From CAYSLA01 sp964431685 (GTDB lineage Bacteria > Armatimonadota > UBA5829), in contig CAYSLA010000025.1 of assembly GCA_964431685.1 (NCBI GenBank), positions 1 through 29,181 on the forward strand: a stretch of DNA of 29,181 bases, in the 5' to 3' direction. The position numbers and the translations under genes were made by a program. A model generated the notes under the pieces. It was given only the letters and a program-made list of their open reading frames with translations. It searched no databases and had not been told where the DNA came from. Below, one piece after another: positions 6,702-14,430 of this stretch (positions are counted from its first letter, which is position 1; each line of letters begins with the position of its first letter).

Positions 6702-8486
6702 GTGCAGAGCATAACAACCAACAAGAAAATCCTCTCCGGCAACGAGGCAATCGCACACGGCGCGTTTGCCGCCGGCGTGCAAGTTGCGTCGAGCTACCCT
6801 GGCACCCCAAGCACGGAGATTCTGGAAAACGTAGCCAAGTTCCCCGAGATATACTGCGAATGGGCCGTAAACGAGAAGGTGGGCATGGAGGTGGCTATCG
6901 GCGCATCCTTTGCTGGGGCGCGAGCTCTGACCTCAATGAAGCACGTGGGCCTCAACGTTGCTCTGGATCCGCTGATGACCTTTGTCTACATGGGAGCGAA
7001 CGGCGGCATGGTTGTGGTCTCCGCGGACGACCCCGGTATGCACAGTTCCCAGAACGAGCAGGATAACCGGTACCTGGCAAAGTTTGCGAAGATGCCTATG
7101 CTGGAACCCTCTGACAGCCAGGAATGCTACGATATGATCCTGTCGGCGTTCGAGCTCTCCGAGGAACTAGACACTCCCGTTATGCTTCGCACCACCACAC
7201 GCATAAGCCACTCGTCCTGCGTTGTTGATCTGGGAGATTTTACGCGCAGGGATAGAGGTGATCGCAAGTACCAGAAAGATATCCAGAAGACCATCCCGGT
7301 GCCATTGTTCGCGAGGCAGATGCGGACAGCACTGGAGGAGAAACTCAGCAAGCTGCAGCAAGTCTCCGAAAAATCGCCGCTCCAGAGAGTTGAGCGAGGC
7401 AGCAATGTCGGAGTCATCACTTCCGGCATATCCTACCAGTACGCCAGAGAATCATTTCCGGAAGCTTCCGTCCTAAAACTCGGAATGACTTTTCCGCTGC
7501 CTGCTGACCTCATCCGCGATTTCGCCGGAAGTGTGGAGAAGCTGTATGTTGTGGAGGAATGCGAGCCGTATCTCGAAGAACAGCTCCTGGCTATGGGGAT
7601 CAAAGTCGAAAAGCCGGCCACCAGCCTGCACATTGGCGAACTCAACCCTGACCGCGTTGAGGCTCTGGCCTGCGAGACGACCGGCGTTATGTGCGATATC
7701 CCAAAGAGACCTCCAGTCGAAGGGCTCCCCGCCAGGCCGCCTGTGCTCTGTCCGGGCTGCTCACATAGAGGCGTGTTCTATGCTCTCAACAGGTTGAAGG
7801 CTATCGTGACCGGAGACATCGGCTGCTACAGTCTCGGAGCCTTTGCTCCGCTCTCCGCCATGGATACGATCGTATGTATGGGTGCGAGTGTGGGCAACGC
7901 GCACGGTATGGAGAAAGCGGGGCAGGAAGGAAGAGTCGCGGCCGTCATCGGCGACAGCACATTCTTCCATTCCGGCATCACTGGTCTGCTCAACATCGTC
8001 TACAATCGCGGTGCGAGCACCATAATAGTTCTGGACAATCGTACGACTGCCATGACCGGTCATCAGGATCACCCCGGCACCGGTCGGACTCTGATGGGGA
8101 AACCGACCGTTGAGACTAAGGTGGAGGACGTTGCGTCCGGACTTGGAGTCAACCGAGTTCGCGTAATCGATCCTTACGACCTGGACGAGACTCTCCGCGT
8201 GCTCCAGGAAGAGCTCGATGCGGACGAAGTCTCTGTTGTGGTGTGCAAGAAGTACTGTGTGCTCGGCTCGAAGACCAGAGTCTTGAAGCAGTACCACATA
8301 CCGGATGAAAAGTGCAAAGCCTGCGGAGCTTGCCTCAAACTTGGCTGCCCCGCGATAGAAGTCGCTGACGCGGACCCTGAGCGGCCCAAGATGAAGAAGG
8401 CCAGGATCAATCCTGTGCTTTGTGTAGGATGCGGGCTCTGCGTGCAGGTGTGCAAGTTCGATGCGATCGAGGAGGTTGAGCTCTGA
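6702..8486 (+). CDS. iorA: Indolepyruvate ferredoxin oxidoreductase alpha subunit
   Basis: With IorB, oxidatively decarboxylates aryl pyruvates (from Trp, Phe, Tyr) to aryl acetyl-CoA, passing electrons to ferredoxin; TPP and 4Fe-4S dependent, oxygen sensitive. About 594 residues. Domains in order: pyrimidine-binding domain starting LSGNEAIAHGAFAAGV with SYPGTPSTEI; a central transketolase-like domain; the PP/TPP-binding domain with CPGCSHRG, GDIGCYSLG and GDSTFFHSGITGLLNIVYN; and a C-terminal ferredoxin domain with two clusters, CKACGACLKLGCP and CVGCGLCVQVCK. The start is GTG 6702, behind GAGGTG with 5-base spacing; in-frame upstream sequence back to 6642 does not resemble the family. The stop overlaps the iorB ATG by one base. 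Close homologues in some anaerobes act on other 2-oxoacids. Confidence 0.95.
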   Translation: MQSITTNKKILSGNEAIAHGAFAAGVQVASSYPGTPSTEILENVAKFPEIYCEWAVNEKVGMEVAIGASFAGARALTSMKHVGLNVALDPLMTFVYMGANGGMVVVSADDPGMHSSQNEQDNRYLAKFAKMPMLEPSDSQECYDMILSAFELSEELDTPVMLRTTTRISHSSCVVDLGDFTRRDRGDRKYQKDIQKTIPVPLFARQMRTALEEKLSKLQQVSEKSPLQRVERGSNVGVITSGISYQYARESFPEASVLKLGMTFPLPADLIRDFAGSVEKLYVVEECEPYLEEQLLAMGIKVEKPATSLHIGELNPDRVEALACETTGVMCDIPKRPPVEGLPARPPVLCPGCSHRGVFYALNRLKAIVTGDIGCYSLGAFAPLSAMDTIVCMGASVGNAHGMEKAGQEGRVAAVIGDSTFFHSGITGLLNIVYNRGASTIIVLDNRTTAMTGHQDHPGTGRTLMGKPTVETKVEDVASGLGVNRVRVIDPYDLDETLRVLQEELDADEVSVVVCKKYCVLGSKTRVLKQYHIPDEKCKACGACLKLGCPAIEVADADPERPKMKKARINPVLCVGCGLCVQVCKFDAIEEVEL

Positions 8487-9079
8487 TGGGAGACATCCTT
8501 AACATATCTCTTGTTGGTGTTGGAGGGCAGGGCATACTGCTTGCCAGCGAGATTCTCTGCCTGGTCGGGTTGATGAAGGGCAAGGACGTCAAGAAGAGCG
8601 AAGTCCACGGAATGGCCCAGCGGGGCGGAAGCGTCGTAAGTCAGGTGCGGATAGGAGACAAGGTGCATTCTCCGCTCATCGGCGTCGGCGAAACGGACTT
8701 TCTTGTTTCGTTCGAGAAGCTCGAAGCTCTGCGGTACGCCCAGTTCCTCTCGCCGGACGGTGTGGTTCTGGTGAATGATCAGGAAATCAGGCCGGTAACT
8801 GTTTCCAGCGGACAGGCCGCCTGGCCGGATGAACTGGACAACAAGCTTCGCAGTGTCTTTCCGAAAGTGGATATCGTGCCCGCGCTGGCCGTCGCGAGAG
8901 AGCTTGGAAACATACGAGTTGTAAACTGCGTTATGATCGGCGCATTGAGCACCTACCTGACGCAGATTGAGGACGAGATATGGCGTCAGGCGATCAAAGA
9001 CCTTGTTCCAGGAAAAGTGCTGGAGCTGAACCTGAAGGCTTTCGATGAGGGCAAGAAGCGCTGTTGCACTGTGCTCTAG
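8486..9079 (+). CDS. iorB: Indolepyruvate ferredoxin oxidoreductase beta subunit
   Basis: Gamma-domain subunit of the 2-oxoacid:ferredoxin oxidoreductase family and the partner of IorA. 197 residues. The glycine-rich start SLVGVGGQGILLASEIL and the motif KSEVHGMAQRGGSVVSQVRIG are diagnostic for this domain. It overlaps iorA by one base (TGATG), so the two are translationally coupled and probably made in equal amounts. The atp operon promoter lies directly after its stop. Confidence 0.95.
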   Translation: MGDILNISLVGVGGQGILLASEILCLVGLMKGKDVKKSEVHGMAQRGGSVVSQVRIGDKVHSPLIGVGETDFLVSFEKLEALRYAQFLSPDGVVLVNDQEIRPVTVSSGQAAWPDELDNKLRSVFPKVDIVPALAVARELGNIRVVNCVMIGALSTYLTQIEDEIWRQAIKDLVPGKVLELNLKAFDEGKKRCCTVL

Positions 9080-9080
9080 A

Positions 9081-9110
9081 TTGACCGCTTCAAGGTGCTT
9101 ATGATACAAT
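9081..9110 (+). promoter_or_regulatory. ATP synthase operon promoter
   Basis: -35 TTGACC (9081-9086), 18-base spacer, -10 TACAAT (9105-9110) preceded by TGA (extended -10). It starts two bases after the iorB stop, so the atp genes can be transcribed on their own as well as by read-through from iorAB. Predicted start about 9117, leaving a leader of about 25 bases. Confidence 0.75.
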
Positions 9111-9141
9111 GCGCGGTGGTACTGATGGCCTTGCTGGGACC

Positions 9142-9372
9142 ATGAAAAAGTCCGATCCAGGATGGATTCGCAGTTTGGGTGAAGTCAGCAGCATTGGAAT
9201 GCTGATACTGATTTCCACGGCCATTGGGTTGGGTATCGGCATCTGGCTGGACGGCAAGCTGGGCACAGGGCCCTGGCTTGCCTTTGTTTTGACCCTTGTT
9301 GGGCTGGTTGCTGGCTTGTACGAGTCGATCCGAATGCTGATACGAGCGTCGCGGGGCGATGACAATGGATGA
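9142..9372 (+). CDS. AtpZ-like small membrane protein of the ATP synthase operon
   Basis: 76 residues with two transmembrane helices (about 14-32 and 41-61) separated by a short loop containing GIWLDGKLGTGPW, followed by a basic tail. This matches the AtpZ / F0F1-ATPase-associated family (DxxLGT-type loop), reported in other bacteria to work with AtpI in Mg2+/Ca2+ transport and c-ring assembly. The frame opens at 9109 with GTG-like codons, but ATG 9142 (MKKSDPGW) gives the usual length. It overlaps the next gene by 14 bases. Confidence 0.8.
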   Translation: MKKSDPGWIRSLGEVSSIGMLILISTAIGLGIGIWLDGKLGTGPWLAFVLTLVGLVAGLYESIRMLIRASRGDDNG

Positions 9373-9739
9373 AGGTTTTCCCGCGCGGGTTCTTCGTACT
9401 GGTGCGTACTGTTGGGTGTGCGGGGCGGTTTTCGCGCACCAACTGGGAGGCGTCGCCTCTTTTGCCGGTTGGACGGTGGGAAGCGCGATATCTCTGCTGA
9501 GCTTCTGGAGCGCAGAACGTGTCGTGCGCCGAACCTTTGTTCCCAACGCGCCTGATGCCCGCAGCAGAATCAGCCGATACTCATTTCTGAAGATGTCATT
9601 GATCGCGGCTGTGCTGGCGGCGTGTGTACTGTTGGCCGGCGGCCGCGCGCCTTTCATATTTGGGCTCTGCGCCGGAGTGGCGCTTGTGCCCTCTGTCATA
9701 GCGCTCAAGGCGCTCGGAAGAATCATCACGCGCAAATAG
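9359..9739 (+). CDS. atpI: ATP synthase subunit I (AtpI-like)
   Basis: 126-residue membrane protein with about four hydrophobic segments (roughly 15-30, 35-52, 77-95, 98-118), placed directly before atpB as atpI is in most bacteria. Sequence identity is weak, as is normal for this fast-evolving family, so the call relies on topology and position. AtpI proteins help assemble the c-ring. It begins inside the atpZ-like gene and ends 8 bases before the atpB start. Confidence 0.75.
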   Translation: MTMDEGFPARVLRTGAYCWVCGAVFAHQLGGVASFAGWTVGSAISLLSFWSAERVVRRTFVPNAPDARSRISRYSFLKMSLIAAVLAACVLLAGGRAPFIFGLCAGVALVPSVIALKALGRIITRK

Positions 9740-9747
9740 GGGCATCG

Positions 9748-10464
9748 TTGGAAGAACACGGCACCTGGCTACACTGGCTCTATTACTACAAGTATCTACC
9801 GGAGAACATACCGGAGATGGTACCCGAGACCATCGTCATGGTCCTGGTACTGTGCACGCTGGCCACAGTCGCAGGCGCGAGGCTCCGAACTCGCAATCAC
9901 GGTCGGTTTCAGGCTTTTGTCGAGTTTGTGGTGACTTCCTTTGAGAACCTTGTCAAAGGAATTGTCGGCGAGAAGCTGGTAGGTTCTCTCGCTCCAGTTA
10001 TCGGGTCTTTTTTCCTCTTCGTGCTGTCAATGAACCTGCTGGGTCTTATCCCCGGGTTCACCAGCCCGACCGCGAACATAAACACTGCCGCGGGTCTTGC
10101 GCTGTGTGCTTTTGTGATGGTTCAATACTATGGCTTCAAAGCGCACGGCATCCGATATCTGAAGCATTTCCTGGGTGAGCCGCTCTGGCTGGCGCCACTT
10201 ATGCTGCCCATACATATTATTGGCGAACTGGCGAGGCCGCTGTCTCTCACAATCCGTCTGTTTGGCAATATCTTTGGCGAGGATATGGTGCTTATTATCC
10301 TGATCCTGATCACCAAAGAAGTCATTGGCACGTTTCTTTTGCCAGCGCAGTTTCCTATGATGTTGTTCGGGGTCTTTACCAGTTTCGTGCAGGCGCTGGT
10401 TTTCAGCATGCTTGTAGCGATCTATATCGCGGTTGCCACGGAGCAGCACGAAGAGGCTCACTGA
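9748..10464 (+). CDS. atpB: ATP synthase F0 subunit a
   Basis: Ion-channel stator subunit of F0. 238 residues from TTG 9748, which lies 6 bases after AGGGG; the longer frame from 9622 overlaps atpI and is not conserved. The essential arginine lies in the motif ELARPLSLTIRLFGNIFGED, equivalent to Arg210 of Escherichia coli. FVLSMNLLGLIPGFTSPTANINTAAGLAL is the expected channel region, and the C-terminus VFSMLVAIYIAVATEQHEEAH is typical. 10 bases after its stop begins the inverted repeat that surrounds the assembly gap. Confidence 0.97.
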   Translation: MEEHGTWLHWLYYYKYLPENIPEMVPETIVMVLVLCTLATVAGARLRTRNHGRFQAFVEFVVTSFENLVKGIVGEKLVGSLAPVIGSFFLFVLSMNLLGLIPGFTSPTANINTAAGLALCAFVMVQYYGFKAHGIRYLKHFLGEPLWLAPLMLPIHIIGELARPLSLTIRLFGNIFGEDMVLIILILITKEVIGTFLLPAQFPMMLFGVFTSFVQALVFSMLVAIYIAVATEQHEEAH

Positions 10465-10474
10465 GTAATGAGTC

Positions 10475-10631
10475 TATGCTTCGCGGGCGTTTGCCNNNNN
10501 NNNNNNNNNNNNNNNNNNNNNNNNNNNNNNNNNNNNNNNNNNNNNNNNNNNNNNNNNNNNNNNNNNNNNNNNNNNNNNNNNNNNNNNNNNNNNNNGGGTT
10601 TGGGCTTCGGGACAGGTGTCCGCGAAGCATA
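10475..10631. repeat. 12-bp perfect inverted repeat bracketing the assembly gap
   Basis: TATGCTTCGCGG at 10475-10486 and its exact reverse complement CCGCGAAGCATA at 10620-10631. The 100-N gap lies between the arms, so the true distance between them is unknown. In atp mRNA this would close a long stem between atpB and atpE. A strong secondary structure or collapsed repeat would also explain why assembly broke here. Confidence 0.75.
10496..10595. other. Assembly gap (100 N)
   Basis: Exactly 100 unknown bases, the conventional filler for a scaffold gap of unknown size. It falls between atpB and atpE, so an extra small gene or regulatory sequence could be hidden here, although atpB and atpE are normally adjacent. 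Confidence 0.99.
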
Positions 10632-10640
10632 TTAGCCAGT

Positions 10641-10661
10641 TATCCCGGGCATACCGGGATA
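10641..10661 (+). promoter_or_regulatory. Hairpin directly upstream of the atpE ribosome binding site
   Basis: TATCCCGG, loop GCATA, CCGGGATA: an 8-bp perfect stem with a five-base loop. It is followed at once by the SD GAGGAGG (10662-10668) and, 8 bases later, the atpE ATG. The c subunit is needed in many copies per complex; in E. coli the atpB-atpE intergenic region boosts atpE translation. This hairpin could protect the 5' end of a processed mRNA or keep the SD exposed (inference). Confidence 0.6.
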
Positions 10662-10676
10662 GAGGAGGAACATCGA

Positions 10677-10955
10677 ATGTCGGTATTGGTAGCTCTTATC
10701 ATTGCTATCGGCTTTGGAGTGCCGGTGGCGGTTCTCTCGGGTGCCATTAGTCAGGGTAAGGCCGCAAGCGCTGCGCTGGAGGGTATCGCTCGCCAGCCGG
10801 AGGCTGCCGGTAAGATTCAGACAGCCATGATCATCGGTCTCGCTCTGATCGAGTCCCTGGTCATCTACGCCCTTCTGATCGCTCTGATTCTGCTCTTCGT
10901 CGGTGTGCCGAGTGCAGAGAAGTTTGTCGAGATTCTGGCCAAAGTGAAGGGCTAA
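10677..10955 (+). CDS. atpE: ATP synthase F0 subunit c
   Basis: Rotor-ring proteolipid. 92 residues, two hydrophobic helices (about 3-25 and 49-74) joined by the polar loop ARQPEA that contacts the central stalk. The ion-carrying acid is Glu59 in ALIESLVIY. Gln26 in helix 1 is 33 residues before it, exactly the spacing of Gln32 and Glu65 in the Na+ ring of Ilyobacter. Ser60 and Tyr64 match Ser66 and Tyr70 of that ring, but Leu61 replaces Thr67. This is close to a Na+ site but not complete, so coupling ion is uncertain. The C-terminal tail EKFVEILAKVKG is longer than usual. ATG preceded by strong SD GAGGAGG. Confidence 0.97.
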   Translation: MSVLVALIIAIGFGVPVAVLSGAISQGKAASAALEGIARQPEAAGKIQTAMIIGLALIESLVIYALLIALILLFVGVPSAEKFVEILAKVKG

Positions 10956-10991
10956 TCCTGCCACGCGTCGTCGCGGAACGGACTTGTTGAG

Positions 10992-11492
10992 ATGGAAAAA
11001 ATCCTGCATATAGACCCCATGACGCTGGCGATTCAGATCGCCGGGTTCGTGCTGATGTTGCTCGTCTTCCGGGCGTTCCTGTTCAAGCCGGTTCGCCACA
11101 TGCTTGATGCACGCCGCGCTGAGGTCAGCAGTCAGTATGAAGAAGCCGAGAAGAGGCTTGCGACCGCGGACGAACTGAAGGCAGAATATGAGCAGCACCT
11201 CGCGAGCATCGAAGAAGAGATGCGAGTCAGGATTAATGAGGCTCTCAAGGAAGGCCAGCGGATGCGCGATGAAGTCGTATCTGACGCCAGGGAACGCGCC
11301 GCGGCTATGATCGAAAAGGCCGAGTTGGAGCTTCGTCAGGAGCGTGACAAGGCGCTGGTGGAGATAAAGCAGAAAGTGGTCGACCTGACCATCCAGGCTA
11401 CATCCAAGCTCGTTGAGCAGACGCTGGACCGCGCTCAGCACGATAAGCTCATACTGAGTTTCATTGACGATCTCGACGGAGTGCACCAATGA
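10992..11492 (+). CDS. atpF: ATP synthase F0 subunit b
   Basis: Peripheral stalk subunit. 166 residues: one N-terminal membrane helix (about 11-29, MTLAIQIAGFVLMLLVFRAF) and then a long charged, heptad-like helix from about 35 to 150 rich in Glu, Arg, Lys and Ala. Only one b-type gene is present, so a b2 homodimer rather than b/b' is expected. Its stop overlaps the atpH ATG by 4 bases. Confidence 0.95.
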   Translation: MEKILHIDPMTLAIQIAGFVLMLLVFRAFLFKPVRHMLDARRAEVSSQYEEAEKRLATADELKAEYEQHLASIEEEMRVRINEALKEGQRMRDEVVSDARERAAAMIEKAELELRQERDKALVEIKQKVVDLTIQATSKLVEQTLDRAQHDKLILSFIDDLDGVHQ

Positions 11493-12025
11493 TTGAGAGG
11501 CGGGTGGTCAGCAGATATGCTTCCGCACTCTTCTCGTCGGCGCTGAAGGCTGACGCGGTTGACCGGGTTGAAAGTGACCTCGGGATGATTTCCTATGTAA
11601 TGGAAGCCAATCCCAACCTGGTTTCTGCGATGCGTTCTCCGGTCGTGAGCGTTGAGACAAAAAAGGCGATCATCGCTGATATCGCCAGGGACTCTCTTCA
11701 CGAGATCACGCGCAGGTATCTCGATCTCCTCATAGACAAGAGGCGCGAGGAGGCTCTGTTTCTCACAGAGGATGAATATGTCAAGCTGGCAGATGAGCAC
11801 CGGGGCGTTGTCAACGCCGAGGTCTTCAGTGCGGTGAAGCTCACTGAAGACCAGGCTGAGCTTCTGCAGACCAGGCTGTCCGCCACGATGCGCAAGCGAG
11901 TTGCGGTTGTCAGACACGTTGATCCTGCTCTGCTGGGCGGTGTGCAGGTGAGGATCGGAGATATTGTTATAGACGGAAGCATCAAGGGCAGACTGGATGC
12001 CTTGAAGCATCAGCTCTTGAGCTAG
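11489..12025 (+). CDS. atpH: ATP synthase F1 subunit delta
   Basis: Connects the peripheral stalk to the top of F1. 178 residues, the usual size. The N-terminal helical domain begins RRVVSRYASALFSSA, as in the OSCP/delta family, and the C-terminal signature is DPALLGGVQVRIGDIVIDGSIKGRLDAL. The start overlaps atpF by 4 bases and the stop lies 19 bases before atpA. Confidence 0.96.
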   Translation: MIERRVVSRYASALFSSALKADAVDRVESDLGMISYVMEANPNLVSAMRSPVVSVETKKAIIADIARDSLHEITRRYLDLLIDKRREEALFLTEDEYVKLADEHRGVVNAEVFSAVKLTEDQAELLQTRLSATMRKRVAVVRHVDPALLGGVQVRIGDIVIDGSIKGRLDALKHQLLS

Positions 12026-12044
12026 TTAGCACGGAGAATAGCTT

Positions 12045-13562
12045 ATGGCGGTCAATATAAGGCCTGACGAAGTTGCCGGAATCCTTGAGAGCCATCTGGC
12101 GGCCTATGAAAACCGGATAGCCGAAGTTGGAGTCGGAGTCGTGCTCCAGGTTGGGGACGGTATCGCTCGGGTATATGGACTGGCGGATGCCATGTCCAGC
12201 GAGCTGGTTGAGTTTCCCGACGGGACAATGGGCATGATCCTGAACCTTGAGGAAGACAACGTGGGATGCGTTATCCTCGGTTCGGACAAGAACATCAAAG
12301 AAGGCGATCAGGTCAAACGAACCGGGAGGATTATTGACGTTCCCGTAGGTGATGCGGTCATCGGCCGAGTTCTCAACCCGTTGGGCGATCCTCTGGACGG
12401 CAAGGGGCCGGTGGTCACGTCGGAACGGAGATTTGTTGAGGCCAGAGCACCGGGTGTTGTTGAACGCCAGCCGGTTAAGGAGTCTTTGGCGACGGGGATC
12501 AAGGCAGTTGACTCGATGATCCCAATTGGCCGAGGGCAGCGCGAGCTCATCATCGGCGACCGCCAGACCGGCAAAACAGCCATCGCGGTTGATACCATTC
12601 TGAACCAGAAGGGTCAGGATGTGAAGTGCATATATGTCGCCATCGGTCAGAAGATGTCCACCGTGGCGTCAATTGTGGGAGTGCTCGAGAAGCACGGAGC
12701 TATGGACTATACCACCGTTGTTGTGGCTTCCGCGAGCGACCCGGCTCCGCTTCAGTATCTCGCTCCGTATGCAGGTTGCACCCTGGGCGAGTACTTCCGG
12801 GATACGAGAAGGCATGCGCTGGTGGTCTACGACGATCTGAGCAAGCACGCGGTGGCGTACAGACAGATTTCCCTGCTTCTGCGCAGGCCGCCCGGGCGAG
12901 AGGCGTACCCCGGAGACATCTTCTATCTCCACGCACGTCTCCTGGAGAGGGCCGCGAAGCTCAGCGATGATCTCGGAGCCGGGTCCCTGACGGCCCTTCC
13001 GATTATCGAGACTCAGGCCGGCGACATTTCCGCCTATATTCCCACGAACGTCATCTCGATCACTGACGGCCAGATATACCTTGAGCCTGATTTGTTCTAC
13101 AGCGGAGTCCGTCCGGCGGTGAATGTGGGAACGAGTGTCTCGCGTGTCGGTTCGAGCGCGCAGAAGAAGGCAATGAAGCTCGCCGCAGGCCAGCTCAAAC
13201 TCGACTTGGCGCGATACTGGGAACTGGCCGCTTTTGCGCAGTTCTCCAGCGACCTGGACAAAGCTACGCTGGCGCAGCTTGCGCGTGGCGAGAGGGTGGT
13301 AGAGATCCTCAAGCAGCCTCAGTATACCCCGCTGCCGCTGTGGGAGCAAGTGGCCATAATATATGCGGTCAGCAACGGCTTCCTCGATGATTTTCCCGTT
13401 TCAGCGGCGTCGCAGTTTGAAGCTCAGATGAGGGGTTTCCTGGAAGACAAGTATCCCGACATCGGACACACGATAGAGAAGACAGGTATAATGGACGAGA
13501 AGCTCGTGGAGACGCTGAAGAAGGCGCTCACGGAGTTCAAGGCTCAGTTTACTCATGGCTAG
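12045..13562 (+). CDS. atpA: ATP synthase F1 subunit alpha
   Basis: Non-catalytic nucleotide-binding subunit of F1. 505 residues. Beta-barrel crown domain with VGDGIARVYGL, Walker A GDRQTGKTA (171-179), the DDLSKHAVAYRQISLLLRRPPGREAYPGDIFYLH region, and the arginine finger in VSRVGSSAQ. C-terminal helical domain normal. It overlaps atpG by 8 bases. Length and motifs are complete, so no defect is suspected. Confidence 0.99.
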   Translation: MAVNIRPDEVAGILESHLAAYENRIAEVGVGVVLQVGDGIARVYGLADAMSSELVEFPDGTMGMILNLEEDNVGCVILGSDKNIKEGDQVKRTGRIIDVPVGDAVIGRVLNPLGDPLDGKGPVVTSERRFVEARAPGVVERQPVKESLATGIKAVDSMIPIGRGQRELIIGDRQTGKTAIAVDTILNQKGQDVKCIYVAIGQKMSTVASIVGVLEKHGAMDYTTVVVASASDPAPLQYLAPYAGCTLGEYFRDTRRHALVVYDDLSKHAVAYRQISLLLRRPPGREAYPGDIFYLHARLLERAAKLSDDLGAGSLTALPIIETQAGDISAYIPTNVISITDGQIYLEPDLFYSGVRPAVNVGTSVSRVGSSAQKKAMKLAAGQLKLDLARYWELAAFAQFSSDLDKATLAQLARGERVVEILKQPQYTPLPLWEQVAIIYAVSNGFLDDFPVSAASQFEAQMRGFLEDKYPDIGHTIEKTGIMDEKLVETLKKALTEFKAQFTHG

Positions 13563-14409
13563 CACTAAGGATATTCGGCGGCGCATTCGCGTTGTCAAGA
13601 ATATACAGAAGATCACCAACGCAATGAAGATGGTTGCGGCTGCGCGGCTGCGCAAGGCGCAGGACCGTGCCGAAGCCGCTCGACCCTACGCCGAGAAGAT
13701 GCTGCACGTGGTTGGCGACCTTGCCGACGTAACTGCGTCGGTCAGCCATCCGCTTCTGGAGCGGCGCGAGGAGCGAGTTGTCGTGTATGTCATCGTCGGT
13801 GGCGAACGGGGCCTTGCGGGCAGCTACAATTCCAACCTTATGAGCAGAAGCCTGAGGGAGATGGAAGGCAGGGATCCATCATCTGTGAAGCTCGTGGTTG
13901 TGGGCCGCAAAGCTGTGAACTTCTTTAGGAAACGTTCGTATGAGATACTCGATACGATGGATTCGCCAGGCAGCGGCATAAGTTTCTCCGCTGTTGAAGC
14001 CATAACCAGACGTTTGCGCAGAATGTATGAGAACGCAGAGATTGACGCTGTGAAGTTGATATACGCCAAGTTCGTTACGCCGATGACGCAGATACCCACT
14101 GTCGTGCCAATCCTGCCGATGAGCACTCCAGAGGATTTGCGCACCGGCCCTGGCGACTTCATATTCGAACCCAGTGCAGAGAAGCTGCTCGCCTCGCTGC
14201 TGCCGAAGTATCTGGATACTCAGGTGTATCAGGCTCTGGTCGAATCGCAGGCAAGCGAACAAGGCGCCAGAATGACTGCTATGTCGGCGGCTACGAAGAA
14301 CGCCGGCGAGATGATAGAAAGCCTCACGCTGGCTTACAACAAAGCCAGACAGTCGGCCATCACGACAGAGATTCTCGAGGTCGTGACCGGCGCGGAGGCA
14401 CTTTCGTAA
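13555..14409 (+). CDS. atpG: ATP synthase F1 subunit gamma
   Basis: Rotor shaft of F1. 284 residues. The N-terminal coiled-coil helix STKDIRRRIRVVKNIQKITNAMKMVAAARL and the C-terminal helix with GARMTAMSAATKNAGEMI are the two family signatures; the Rossmann-like middle contains GGERGLAGSYN. ATG 13555 lies within the last codons of atpA, and atpD follows after 21 bases. Confidence 0.99.
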   Translation: MASTKDIRRRIRVVKNIQKITNAMKMVAAARLRKAQDRAEAARPYAEKMLHVVGDLADVTASVSHPLLERREERVVVYVIVGGERGLAGSYNSNLMSRSLREMEGRDPSSVKLVVVGRKAVNFFRKRSYEILDTMDSPGSGISFSAVEAITRRLRRMYENAEIDAVKLIYAKFVTPMTQIPTVVPILPMSTPEDLRTGPGDFIFEPSAEKLLASLLPKYLDTQVYQALVESQASEQGARMTAMSAATKNAGEMIESLTLAYNKARQSAITTEILEVVTGAEALS

Positions 14410-14430
14410 AGCGAGTTTCGGAGGATTGTC

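Noticed and set aside
8174..9109. 311-codon open frame on the minus strand
   Set aside because: Antisense to iorA and iorB, both of which show full family motifs.
10632..11489. 285-codon open frame on the minus strand
   Set aside because: Antisense to atpE and atpF and rich in His and Gln; no SD or homology.
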